Assembly (NCBI GenBank): GCA_963556195.1
Contig: OY744537.1
Location: 17,569,274-17,633,273 of the forward strand
Length of the DNA stretch: 64,000 nucleotides
Direction: 5' to 3'
DNA from: Sepiola atlantica
Lineage: Eukaryota > Mollusca > Cephalopoda > Sepiida > Sepiolidae
Below the pieces are notes generated by a model. It saw only the letters and a program-made list of their open reading frames with translations, did not search any database and was not told the origin of the DNA. The position numbers were made by a program, and so were the translations under genes. Of the stretch, positions 33,122 to 43,205 are shown one piece after another. How positions within the stretch are numbered: the stretch's first letter is position 1; each line of letters opens with the position of its first letter.

Positions 33122-33300
33122 GTTGGGGTTAATAAAGTACATGCTTTGTATTTTGTTGTTGTTGTGTTTGTTTTGCTGAAACACACACACACACACACAC
33201 ACACCCATTATTTTCAGCTTAATTTTTTTTTCACCAAAAAGACTCTTCATTAACCCCAATACTAACTCTAAGTCCATGATGTCAATACGAAAAATATGGT
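33122..33300. other. Spacer with (CA)n
   Basis: Includes the right target duplication (33122-33128) and a (CA)n tract at 33181-33206. No gene. Confidence 0.6.
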
Positions 33301-33445
33301 ACTTCTACAGAATTCGAACCCAACTGTTTTTGTTTGTTTGTTGTTGTTGTTTTTTTTTGTTTTGTTTTTTTACCCTAACCCTAAACGAACTCTAGCCTAG
33401 TTCGACAAAAGTCGCTTTGGTTCGGTTCAAATTCTGTAGAAACAG
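33301..33445. repeat. Small fold-back, about 145 bp
   Basis: TTCTACAGAATTCGAACCCAAC and the inverted GGTTCGGTTCAAATTCTGTAGAA flank a T/G-rich centre with TACCCTAACCCTAAACG. Confidence 0.65.
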
Positions 33446-33612
33446 CTAAAATATAAATTAAGAAAACGGTGCGCGGATGCACGCCTCGCCGAATCGGGTT
33501 ATTGCCCTTGTTTAATTAAAATGAAGTTTTACCTTTAATTTTCAGAACATTGTTAAACGTAAAATTATCTCCTTATTCGAATAAATAAACAGGCGTTTGT
33601 AAATGGGTTTAT

Positions 33613-34067
33613 GGGTATATGTTACGACGCTCAGCAGAGGCGCGAACGGGGTCCAAAAAAAGAGCGAGAAAGAGTTTAAAAACATAAATTTGCAACAAGT
33701 AAAGTTGACTTATGTCTAGAATAGACATTTTTCTACTTACCTATGTAATTTGTTTGTATTTTTACGTAGTATAAATGGCTTTTTATTAGATGTTAAAAAA
33801 AATTTCTTGTTTTTTAAAACATCTAGTTTCTCAAAGAAAATGCCGGCCAGTCCGTCTATATCATTACGTAGAGCGGCCATTTTGAATTCTTTGAAAACCG
33901 TGTGTTGAACTTAAATTTCTAATAAATAGCACTTCAAACGGGTTTAAAATACAAACAAATAGCACATGCAAGTTTGAAACTAACTTTTACAGCTTACAGT
34001 TACTTTTATTTGTTGTATATTTGTTTTTTTAGCGTTTTTACTCTGCTGAGTCTCGTAAAAGATGCCC
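33613..34067. mobile_element. 455-bp MITE (GGGTAT family), copy 1
   Basis: The left end GGGTATATGTTACGACGCTC and right end GAGTCTCGTAAAAGATGCCC are inverted repeats of about 28 bp (sharing CTCAGCAGAG inside). It is flanked by a perfect 8-bp duplication GGGTTTAT (33605-33612 and 34068-34075). Homologous to 40647-41074 (inverted, older) and 43537-43987 (very similar). Non-coding. 8-bp duplication and GGG ends fit Merlin or hAT. Confidence 0.9.
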
Positions 34068-34133
34068 GGGTTTATTTCTGCTCGAAAAATCAACTAAAAG
34101 TAAACCATCTACGTTAAACTTGCATAAAAAAAC

Positions 34134-34587
34134 GGTGCTTATGCTGATTAGCGGACCATTAAAACATTTTAAAAAATTATTTTTTTATAAAAACAATATT
34201 ATATACTTATTCAGTGTTATCTTCTTACTCACTGTGCAAAAAAGTAGGAAAATTTATTCACTAGAACTTTAATTACAAGTATTTTTCCATTCTGCGTATC
34301 GTACCAGCGATTCGTTCACAGAAACGCCATGTTGTTTTTTTATTATGATTTCGCAAGTTGATTATCTCCCCTGCGAAATCTTCTTTCTTTAGAAACAAAC
34401 TGAAGCCTCTGTGAACGAATCGCTGTTACGATACGCAAAATGGAAAAATACTTTTAATTAAAGTTCTAGTGGATACTTTTTTCTACTTTTTTGTACAGTG
34501 AGTAAGATTATAATGCTTAATGAGTATATATTATTTTTTTTTTATTTAAATAATTTTTTACTGTGGCCGCTCATCTGCATAAGCACC
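34134..34587. mobile_element. 454-bp fully palindromic MITE
   Basis: Ends are GGTGCTTATGC and its inverse. A perfect 8-bp duplication AAAAAAAC flanks it (34126-34133 and 34588-34595). The arms pair along most of the length: ACTCACTGTG, AACTTTAATTACAAGTATTT, CGTATCG and AGCGATTCGTTCACAG. Non-coding. Confidence 0.88.
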
Positions 34588-34595
34588 AAAAAAAC

Positions 34596-34884
34596 TGCTA
34601 AAAATTGAACAAATCATTTTTCAAAAGTTTTTTTTTATATATATATTCTGAAAATGTCGTATTCAATCGATTACGATTAATTTTTTAATACAAGTCCAAC
34701 GAAAATCGTATATCCAAATAAAAACTTTGATATACTTATGTATCAGGTAAGAATAATTATCGTCACCAAAAATTAGTAAAAATTATCGCACTGAGTTTTA
34801 ATTAAAAGGGAAAATCAATTTGATCGTATTTTGCCAGGATGAATGTAATGTAAGCAGGCCCGGACACTGGAAAATGACGTCATG
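34596..34884. other. AT-rich spacer, no gene recognised
   Basis: Its last part (CTGGAAAATGACGTCATG) belongs to the sequence into which the next element inserted. Confidence 0.5.
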
Positions 34885-34892
34885 CTCTAAAG

Positions 34893-35479
34893 CTGGGGCG
34901 GCCAACTTTTTCAGATGAGACTTTTGGAAGGAGATCGCGGGCCGGAGTGAAAAACAAAATCTCAGAATTATTATATTTTGTTTACATGAATAAATTGTAC
35001 AAAAATTGCATTGAACACTCTACAAATCTGATATTTTTTCTCAAAAGACATCTGTATGTTATTTTATAAAAGGCGCCGACGAAGAGCCATTTTGGAATCA
35101 TAAAAAATAATGACGGGGTAAGTAGCAAGTTGATCCAGCATTCGTTTTGACACACCTCACATAAGTTCTATGTTTCATGCCCTTTCCTCGTCTCACGTTT
35201 CCTCTTTGCCTCTCTCTTTCTCTTCTTCTATTTTTATCTCTTAATAGTTAAAGAAAAATGAAATATACATGCATCATCGCTCGCTGATGTTTATACATTT
35301 TTATCCCACTGTAAATCTTAATTGAAACCTACTTTTACGTCTATGTCACAAAATGATATGAGTTTTACTGGGAGGTCCGCGGGCCGGATTGTAATAATAA
35401 AGCATAGCAGGGTGGCGGGCCGGACGCTAAGCCTTCGCGGGCCGGATGTGGCCCACGGGCCGGAGGTTGCCCGTCCCTG
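34893..35479. mobile_element. 587-bp hAT-type non-autonomous element
   Basis: The left end CTGGGGCGGCCAACTTTTTC and the inverse of the right end CAGGGACGGGCAACCTCCGG are imperfect terminal repeats. A perfect 8-bp duplication CTCTAAAG lies on each side (34885-34892 and 35480-35487). The right part is packed with GCGGGCCGGA-type repeats, a hallmark of one well-known hAT end type (CAGGGGTGGGCAACC...GGCCCGCGGGCC). No transposase. Confidence 0.9.
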
Positions 35480-35487
35480 CTCTAAAG

Positions 35488-35600
35488 TAACAACCGAAAC
35501 CTGTCGAATTTTGACCCCTTCCTTCACTTCAAAATTCATAAAAATTCAGGGAATCAACTAACTTTAATGAAATTTTCAGTATTTAGTGTAAATGTATTAT
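35488..35600. repeat. Fragment related to the interior of the 2-kb fold-back
   Basis: TTTTGACCCCTTCCTTCACT, AAAATTCATAAAAATTCAGG, GAATCAACTAACTTTAATGA match the inner arm near 32400-32460 (inverted). The hAT element above sits inside this copy. Confidence 0.7.
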
Positions 35601-36044
35601 CTCGTGTAATTTGCGTAGGATAAACAGCAAACATTAAATTACATTAAATAATGTTTTCATAATTTTTAATTAAAAAAATTTTGAAAACATGAAAATTTTT
35701 CTTTGAAAAATAATTTATCTGATTTAATATTCATTCTTTAAATAAGTTCATTCTTTCCAGATTATTTTTTATATTAATTGAACCAGATTGTTATAAAACT
35801 AGAACTAATTTAGTTAATATAATGTTGTTTCACTGACAGCCATCTTAAAGCTGAAAACTTCAATATAATCGAACTTTTCAATGTAGATATACTATTCATA
35901 ATTTGTCAAATGTTGAATGAATTATTAAATATTTAGTAAATGAATTTTACACTTATTTGCTTATTCATCAATTGCATCCGCCATCGATTATTGAATCGGA
36001 TGATGAAGAATTTACAGCGAGAATACCTGCATTGTTTCTTTTGG
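35601..36044. other. AT-rich stretch, no gene recognised
   Basis: No frames or repeats noted. Confidence 0.5.
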
Positions 36045-36051
36045 ACGTGTA

Positions 36052-36382
36052 TTGATTTACTCCTCTCCAGGAGTTAGGCACAAGGCCAGTTTTTATCTTA
36101 CTCTCACAAGTAAGATGTGACCCAAGGTCGGGTCAGGAGAGTGGGGTTTAAAAATTGCCTGGGCAGCCCCGTCAGCATTCCCCGATAGGGGCGCCTCAGG
36201 CAGTAAGCAATAAACTTACTCCTCCCCAAAGAGAGGAGGCGAAGCCTGGGAGGGTGGACCTCTTAGAACTGCACAGGACAGACCCATAGATCGGCGTAAA
36301 TCAAGCCCCGAAGGCCAAGACAATGCCAGTCTATGGGGTGCAGTATCCATCGGAACAGATACTACACTTTGATCTTAGCCAA
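36052..36382 (-). mobile_element. U2-snRNA-headed SINE, body type A1, with target duplication
   Basis: Minus strand: TTGGCTAAGATCAAAGTGTA then GTATCTGTTCCGATGGATAC (U2 start; one extra A and changes after CTGTTC), body with CCTGTGCAGTTCTAAGAGGT and GGCGCCCCTATCGGGGAATG, and tail ACTGGCCTTGTGCCTAACTC then CTGGAGAGGAGTAAATCAA. A 7-bp duplication ACGTGTA flanks it (36045-36051, 36383-36389), consistent with LINE-mediated insertion. It lacks the GAAAAGCCAGCGC stretch present in other A copies. Confidence 0.9.
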
Positions 36383-36389
36383 ACGTGTA

Positions 36390-37563
36390 GCAACGGCATC
36401 ATCAGGTCTTCTCGAAGAATCAACCTGCCTGCTAGGTTCAGCAGAAAAAGTAAAAGAAAAAGAAAAGGAAGATATGTGGTGTGGGCGTAAAAAAAATGAG
36501 CGTGTCTGATTATGGTTACTATTGCTGGTGGACATCAGGTTAGAGATTACGCTCGCTATCTCTCTCTCTCTCTCTTTCTCTCTCCCTCTCTCTCTCTTTC
36601 TCTCTCTCTCTCTCGCATCATCACCAAATGTGACTTGCCGCATGTTAGTTAACACTCGCGTGTCTTAAGAGATTTTGAGTTATAAATCTCTTCAGAGACA
36701 ATGGGTGCCAAAAGCAAGGATTGCGCAATATGCAGCCGCATATCTCCTGAACCGGTATTGTTTGAAAATAATCCCGGGAAAAAGAGAAACACTGGTGTTA
36801 TTTCAGAGTTTTTCACCCATAACTTTCACAACCAAGGCTTAAAAGTTTAGTCTACCCTACTATTTAATAATCCATAGCTTGAAAGAGAATATGTAGACTT
36901 ACACCTTTCCCAAGTAAAAGTGGTGCGGTAGTAGAACCGACAGAACTCGGAAACGACACGCTGAGCCGCCCACAGTCCACGATTATAACCATTAGTTTAC
37001 GTCACTTCCTATCTTAGTTATAACGCACTAAGTAACCGAATAAAAATAAAGACAGGAAGCCTTTTTTGGCTAGAAGCAAAGTGTATCTTTTTTTTTTATT
37101 TTATTTATTTTTTATTTTTTTATTATTATTATTATTTCTTTTTTTTTTTTTTTTTTTTTTACCTTGGCCTCCCCAAATTAAATTAATCTTGGAAGGATCC
37201 TTGAGTAGCATCTGGCCTTGATAAGAAGTGATCACTTAGTAAAATACAAGAAATCACCATCCACTCCCAAACTCCATCCCTACTCCATTTCCTCCCACTT
37301 AAGTCCAACTCCTGTTTAGAGATCAACCTAATTGTTTACGGTTCTATACAAACCGGAAAACAGTGAGTGGTATATTCTTTTATTAAAAGGACGATGAGGG
37401 TCTTACAAACCGGGTTCCCCCCCCCCCCCACTCGGCACTTCCAATGAATGTGTACACATATATAATTATAAAGTTAAATTTTCAATACATTGGGGTATTT
37501 TTAGTAGAATGCCCTTAGAGAAAATGTGGTATTGTGGCGACTGCAATCATTCTAGCTAAGAGT
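36390..37563. other. No gene; pyrimidine tract and homopolymers
   Basis: An imperfect (CT)n tract occurs at 36559-36614, T-rich runs at 37088-37160 and a C-run at 37417-37428. Nothing coding seen. Confidence 0.55.
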
Positions 37564-37935
37564 ATTGATTTACTCCTCTCCGGGAGTTAGGCACAAGGCC
37601 AGTTTTTATCTTACTCCCACAAGTAAGATGTGACCCAAGGTCGGGTCGGGAAAGTGGGGTTTGAAAAGCCAGCGCTTGAGAGGTGAGCACTCTGGCCATT
37701 TAAAAATTGCCTGGGCAGCCCCGCCGGCATTCCCCGGTAGGAGCGCCTCAGACAGTAAGCAATAAACTTACTCCTCCCCAAAGAGGGGAGGCGAAGCCTG
37801 GGAGGGTGGACCTCCTATAACTGCACAGGACAGACTCATTGACCGGCGTAAGACAAGCCCCGAAGGCCAAGACAATACCAGTCTATGAGGTGCAGTATCC
37901 ATCAGAACAGATACTACACTTTGATCTTAGCCAAA
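37564..37935 (-). mobile_element. U2-snRNA-headed SINE, body type A1
   Basis: Same structure as 27405-27785, including the long body segment. Minus-strand head is TTTGGCTAAGATCAAAGTGT then AGTATCTGTTCTGATGGAT. It lies 57 bp from a type B copy in the opposite orientation, with only a C-run and short sequence between the two heads. Confidence 0.88.
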
Positions 37936-37951
37936 TAGACAGAAAAGGATC

Positions 37952-37976
37952 AACGACACCCCCCCCCCCCCCCCGT
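37952..37976. repeat. C-run between two divergent SINE heads
   Basis: About 17 C interrupted by ACA at its start. It may form G-quadruplex on the other strand. Confidence 0.9.
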
Positions 37977-37992
37977 TATGCGAAAATATGCC

Positions 37993-38200
37993 CTTTGGCT
38001 AAGAGCAAAGTGTAGTATCTATTCTGATACTACATTTCATCTTTTCTGTCTTCGATCAGTGAATGAGAAATCTTTCTAGATTGAGGCAATTAAAATATTT
38101 GTCCAAATTCAGAGTGCACCTTTTGGGGGAGCTGGGTTTTTCCCCACATTAAAAATCGACCTTGTGTCTAACTTTTTCCTCATGGGGAGGCAAATAAATA
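37993..38200 (+). mobile_element. U2-snRNA-headed SINE, body type B, best copy
   Basis: Head CTTTGGCTAAGAGCAAAGTG then TAGTATCTATTCTGATACTA. Body TCTGTCTTCGATCAGTGAAT, AGATTGAGGCAATTAAAATA, AGAGTGCACCTTTTGGGGGA. Tail CGACCTTGTGTCTAACTTTT then TCCTCATGGGGAGGCAAATA AATA. The tail is the same design as type A (CCTTGTGYCTAACT, small hairpin, GGAGG/TAAATMAATA). The body is unrelated to type A. Confidence 0.85.
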
Positions 38201-38242
38201 TGAGGAAAGAGTGTTGCGTATTTCTGTCTCATGCATAAAACA

Positions 38243-38262
38243 AGTGTGTGTGCGTGTGCGTG

Positions 38263-38299
<37 letters not shown>
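38243..38299. repeat. (TG)n microsatellite
   Basis: TG array with a few GC units. Confidence 0.95.
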
Positions 38300-38300
<1 letters not shown>

Positions 38301-38709
38301 CGCACCAGTTGTCAATTGATCGCCAAGCAAATCCAATGGCAAATTTGACTCAACAAGACCTTGTGGATGTTTTAGCCTGGTTTTAAATTATTTTAATTTT
38401 TTATACTATAATAATCTGTATAATAAAAAAAAAAAGTGAACGTACGTATGTCCAGCTGGCTTCAATAATCAGGTGTGCAAATTTAATTTTTATGAGCAAA
38501 GAAGGGAGGCTTAATCTTAATAATAACTACTACTACTACTAATGAAGAAGAAGCCGAAGAAGAAATAAATTAAAGCTCATTTCTTTTCTAGACAAATGAT
38601 TGACTTTTGTAAATTGTTAGAAAAAACATAGAGTCAACAGGACTCGTGCTGTTTAATAAATATCTAAAGATTAAAAATCCAATATAAAATGTTTGATTTT
38701 ATGGTAATG

Positions 38710-40153
38710 TTGAAGAAGTGTACGCAGTTATGGCGGTCGAATATGACGTCATCACTTAAACATCGATGTAACCTCCATCCCCTCTAGATATTTCGACCGG
38801 TATTAGCGCAAAATAAAATCCCCAATATATTTTTGGCCGGTTCGACAATTTGTATTGGATATGTCATTACTATGATGTTTAATTTGTGTGAATTTGTAAA
38901 TTTGTAATATTTAAATTTTGTTAAGAAAAATTTCGGCACATGTTCGTCTTTGTCCACTGTCCGTTTTTCACAACTTTTTACTGACCATTTTTTTTTTTCT
39001 TTTTTCGGTGTACACTTATCTATCAAGCTGCTAGAGAATTTCGGGGGTTTTGGTAAAAAAAATTCAAATATTTTACATTTTAGGAGGGGGGATCAGTTTC
39101 TAATGTTAATTCAACGTAGACTGATCCCCCTCTTTTTGACCATCTCAATTTAAAAAAAAATCTTTTTCGATGTACAATTACCTATCATGTCAGTAGAGAA
39201 TTTAGGGAGTTTTGGAAAGAAATTTCAAAAAATTAAGATTTTAATTGAGATTTTAAGGGGGATCAGTTTTCAATGTAAATTCAACATAGACTAATCCCCC
39301 TGTTTTTGACCATCTCAAATTTTAAAAATTATTCTTCCGTTTACAATTACCTATCATGTCGCGAGAGAATTCCGAGGGTTTTGGAAATAAATTTTTAAAA
39401 ATTGAGATTTTAAGAGGTACAAAGTTGTGAAAAACAGACTATGGTAAAAGACGAACAAGACTGATCCCCCGTCTTAAAATCTCAATTTAAAAATTTATTT
39501 TTCCAAAAACCCCGGAATTCTCTCGCGACATGATAGGTAATTGTAAGCAGAAGAATAATTTTAAAAATTTGAGATGGTCAAAAAGAGGGGGATCAGTCTA
39601 CGTTGAATTTACATTGAAAACTGATCCCCCTTAACATCTCAATTTTTTTAAATTTCTTACCAAAAACCCCGAAATTCTCTACTGACATGATAGGTAATTG
39701 TACACCGAAAAAGATTTTTTTAAAAATTGAGATGGTCAAAAAGAGGGGGATCAGTCTACGTTGAATTAACATTGGAAAGTGATCCCCCTCCTAAAATGTG
39801 AAATATTTGAAAAAATTTTTACCAAAAACCCCAGAATTCTCTAGCAGCCTGATAGATAAGTGTACACCGAAAAAAGAAAAAAAATGGTCAGTAAAAAGTT
39901 GTGAAAAACGGACAGTGGACAAAGACGAACATGTGCCAACATTTCTATGGTTTTATTATTCGTTATTTAAAAAAAAAATCGAATTATAAAAAAGTTTGAT
40001 TTTATTATTTGTTAATAATTAATTATTAAACAATTTGTTGAAAACAAATTATTATTTACCAAAAAAAAAAACGGGCAAAAATATGTTTTTTTAACATCGG
40101 TTAAAATATCTGACTTCAGATTTGGCCGCCATGACATAGTGGACACCTTCAAT
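38710..40153. repeat. 1.44-kb fold-back element with internal direct repeats
   Basis: Outer ends TTGAAGAAGTGTACGCAGTT ... and the inverse ending GGTGTCC...CTTCAA enclose long arms (about 38930-39440 and 39460-39935). Each arm carries repeated units of about 170 bp with GGGGGATCAGT, TTAATTCAACGTAGACTGAT and TGTACAATTACCTATCATGT. Both arms contain the block ACATGTTCGTCTTTGTCCAC, giving mirror open frames that are not genes. Confidence 0.85.
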
Positions 40154-40561
40154 TTAACTCATCAATCTTCATTTTAGAAAATGAAAATTTAAAATTTTAG
40201 AGATTCTACTAAAATTGTGTATACTCGTGCCTTACCGAATTGAATTATCGTCCTTGGTCCGTTAGAATAGATTTTTACAAATGTTGCTTGTTTTCAAAGT
40301 TTCGAAAAGTTGCGCAATTAAAGCTTCTGTTTGTTTTGTTTGCGCTATCGACGACCTCGGCGCATTTTTGAAAAGCTGCCAATTTAAGATTGTTGTTTGA
40401 GCTGCACGTTTTATATGTAGACAAAAGAAAAGAAAATCTAGAGAATTCAGTTCTCACATTCATTCATTTTCAAGTCGAATTGATTTTTTCGAAGTCTGCA
40501 CTTTACAGGAAAAAAGTAGCTGTAAAAAGGCCCCGTAATACCCCTAAGTACTATAAACTTT
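40154..40561. other. No gene recognised
   Basis: AT-rich spacer between the fold-back and a SINE. Confidence 0.5.
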
Positions 40562-41208
40562 CCGGCTAAGAGCAAAGTGTAGCATCTTTTAGTGTTCGGA
40601 TACTACATTTGATCTTTTCTGTCCTCGGTCAGTAAAGGAGAAATCCGGGTATCTTTAAGAATGATCAGTACGCTGAAAACGCTCAAAAAAACAAATATAC
40701 AACAAATAAAAGTAACTGTCGTCGATAAAAGTTAATTTAAAACTGACCTGTGATATTTGTTTGTATTTTTAAACCGTTCCAACTGCTATTTAGTAGAAAT
40801 CAATAGTTTTATCACGCGAACTTGCAAAAAAAAAAAAATGGCGCTTGCTCGTAAGACGCCATATTGTCTAAAAAAAACGAGTAAAAAATGAACAAGAAAT
40901 TTTTTTTACATCTAATAAAACCCCATTTATAGTACGTAAAAATACAAACAAATATCATAGGTAAGTAGACAAATATCTCTTCTCGACGTAGGTTAAACTC
41001 ACTTGTTGCATATTTATTTTTATAACCCCGTTCTCGTTAGTTTTTTGGACCCCGTCCGCGACTGAAAGATACCCAGAAATCCTTCTAGACTGAGGCAATT
41101 TTAATATTTGCCCCAATCCAGAGTGCCTCTTTTTAGGGAGCTGTGATTTCTCCATAGTAAAACTGACCTTGTGTCTAACTCTGCCCTCGTGGGAAGACAA
41201 GTAAATAG
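40562..41208 (+). mobile_element. U2-snRNA-headed SINE, type B, split by a MITE
   Basis: The left part 40562-40646 carries CCGGCTAAGAGCAAAGTGTA, then GATACTACATTTGATCTTTT and CTGTCCTCGGTCAGTAAAGG. The right part 41075-41208 resumes with AGAAATCCTTCTAGACTGAG and ends TGACCTTGTGTCTAACTCTG then a GTAAATA-type tail. The two parts together correspond to the uninterrupted copy at 37993. Confidence 0.88.
40647..41074. mobile_element. 428-bp MITE (GGGTAT family), copy 2, inserted in a SINE
   Basis: Ends GGGTATCTTT and AAAGATACCC. A perfect 8-bp duplication AGAAATCC (40639-40646 and 41075-41082) of SINE sequence flanks it. Reverse-complemented, it aligns with 33613-34067 over most of its length (for example CTACTTACCTATG, TTTGTTTGTATTTTTACGTA, TTTTATTAGATGT). 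It is clearly more diverged than copies 1 and 3 are from each other. Confidence 0.92.
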
Positions 41209-41680
41209 GGACCCTAGACTTTCTGGCACAGATTTCGGCCAGTTGCCATATTAACCTTGGTATCATTCTGCCAACCTAGAGACTGTCCTGATCGATCTTT
41301 ATCGGAATGAGGTAAGGTCTGCCCCGGTCCTAATAAGTGCACCCTCCAAGACATTAAAGGTGAGAGGGGGGGGGATACCAGTCGCTTGAGGTGCACCTAT
41401 TGGGAATGCCGACGATTATTTTAATTTGTTTACCCTTCCACAGTGCCCTCTCAGAGGAGCTGCCCCCCCCCCTCTTCATTTTTAACCTTGCTGTCATGAG
41501 AAGTGGGTAAATAGTGGTACAGCTTCTGTTATACGCGCCAACAACAACTAATTAAAAACAAAAAAAACAAAACATAAACAACAGAGAACACAAATTTCTT
41601 CAGAATAATATCATCCTCTGTTTAGACAATTTTTCAGAATCGAGAAATATGAAAAGAAGAGGTACCCCTACCTAAAAAAA
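41209..41680. other. SINE-tail-like fragment and spacer
   Basis: 41430-41515 (TTTACCCTTCC, CAGTGCCCTCTCAGAGGAGC, AACCTTGCTGTCATGAGAAG, GGGTAAATA) looks like body and tail of a type B SINE. Otherwise unclassified. Confidence 0.45.
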
Positions 41681-42125
41681 ATGAGATTCTATTTTTTAGG
41701 CGATTACGTGTGAACAAACATTCTGAAAAACATGTAGGAAAGAAGAAAACAAGCCCAATTATTTTAGAATTTAGAGTAGGAGATAAGTTTCATATATAAA
41801 TTTAACGTAAAATGATCCCCTATATTTACAGGCATTTTTTTACCACTAACCCTAAGTCCGACTGGCAAGATCGTAAAACCACACGTAATCACATAAAAAG
41901 TATAACTTTCCAAAATAACGTACAGAATTTATCTCCCGTAGCAAAAAAAAAATGATTAACTGCCTTAAAACGCTTGAATGTCCCTGAAATGGGGGATCAT
42001 TTTACGTTAAATTTATATGCGAAACTGATCCCCTACTCTAAATTCTAAAATAATTTTTATTTTTATAAACACATTTTTCAGGATGTTCAACACGTAATCC
42101 ATCTAAAAAAATATCATCTCTTTTT
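41681..42125. repeat. Fold-back element, about 445 bp
   Basis: ATGAGATTCTATTTTTTAGG, GATTACGTGTGAACA, AATTTAGAGTAGG and TTTAACGTAAAATGATCCCC on the left are inverted on the right. The centre includes CCACTAACCCTAAGTCCGAC. Confidence 0.8.
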
Positions 42126-42539
42126 TTATTGGGGGGGGGGGGCTAACAGAGGATGTTAATCTACAACAATAAAAATGTTAACGCCGCTGAATAAACAACA
42201 CGATTATGAATGAATGACTGTTGTCAAACGTCAACGTAGCGCTTCCGCTGGGTACACAGTCAGTTTTAACGCAAGGTCGAACTTTTTTCTTTTTTTTTTT
42301 TTTTTTATCTCTTGTTGTAGATACGAAATGCCTGGTATTTTTCTTTCCTATCTAGAACAGTAATAAAAACAGACAAAAAGAAAAGGCATATATTTTGAAT
42401 TGGAAGTTTTCCGAGGTAATTATCCTCAGTGGTCGTTTCGCTGTCTCCACTTGGTGGCAAGCACTTGTCTAATGGTTACGTCATCGTCGTCGGCAGTTAC
42501 AACGACACAATGTCCTTATTTTTATGGTCGATGTTCGGG

Positions 42540-42540
<1 letters not shown>
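42126..42540. other. No gene recognised
   Basis: A G-run occurs at 42130-42142 and T-runs near 42288-42306. The frame at 42400-42540 opens into a (CT)n array. Confidence 0.5.

Positions 42541-42542
<2 letters not shown>

Positions 42543-42594
<52 letters not shown>
42543..42594. repeat. (CT)n microsatellite
   Basis: 26 CT units. Poly(Ser-Leu) frames here are artefacts. Confidence 0.97.
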
Positions 42595-42597
<3 letters not shown>

Positions 42598-42875
42598 CAC
42601 TCGTGCTCACTCAGTTTTTATTTTCACGTCAGCAGCAAACAATCTATTCATAGCAACAAAGAAGAGTAGAACAAAACAACAACAAAAAAAGAAGAACATG
42701 TTATTGTGTCATTTTACAAAATAAAAAGAAAGAAATGTTACAACTATTATTTACATAATTTCTGTGCGTGCTTTTCTGTACACTTCGTGGAGTATTTATT
42801 TACGAGTGTCTGTACACCCTTCGTCAAAAATGACGAAAAAAAAATTATGCTTCGCTTTTGTTCGCATTAATATTC

Positions 42876-42878
<3 letters not shown>

Positions 42879-42970
<92 letters not shown>
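42879..42970. repeat. (TA)n microsatellite
   Basis: About 45 TA units next to a fold-back element. Confidence 0.97.
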
Positions 42971-42972
<2 letters not shown>

Positions 42973-43205
42973 GAAAAAGGAAACAATGTTTCAGACAATA
43001 TGTAAAAATAAAAATGGAATAAAGAATAAGCAATTCAACAACTAACAAAAATAAACTCAAAAACTCATGTTGTAAAGTTCTACCGAGATATTTCGGCCGT
43101 AGATACGACCATTTTCGATTATTACTAACCGATCGAAAATGGTCGTATCTACGGCCGAAATATTTCGGTAGAACTTTACAACATGAGTTTTTGAGTTTAT
43201 TTTTG

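Noticed and set aside
31009..33277. Shared peptide NDVTDFRVKTRTVVITIRRH on both strands
   Set aside because: It is the terminal part of the arms of the 2-kb fold-back, not coding sequence.
38784..39989. Mirror proteins containing CTPKKEKK...KSCEKRTVDKDEHVP on opposite strands
   Set aside because: They are the two arms of the 1.44-kb palindrome read in opposite directions. No start context, splice structure or domain supports a gene.
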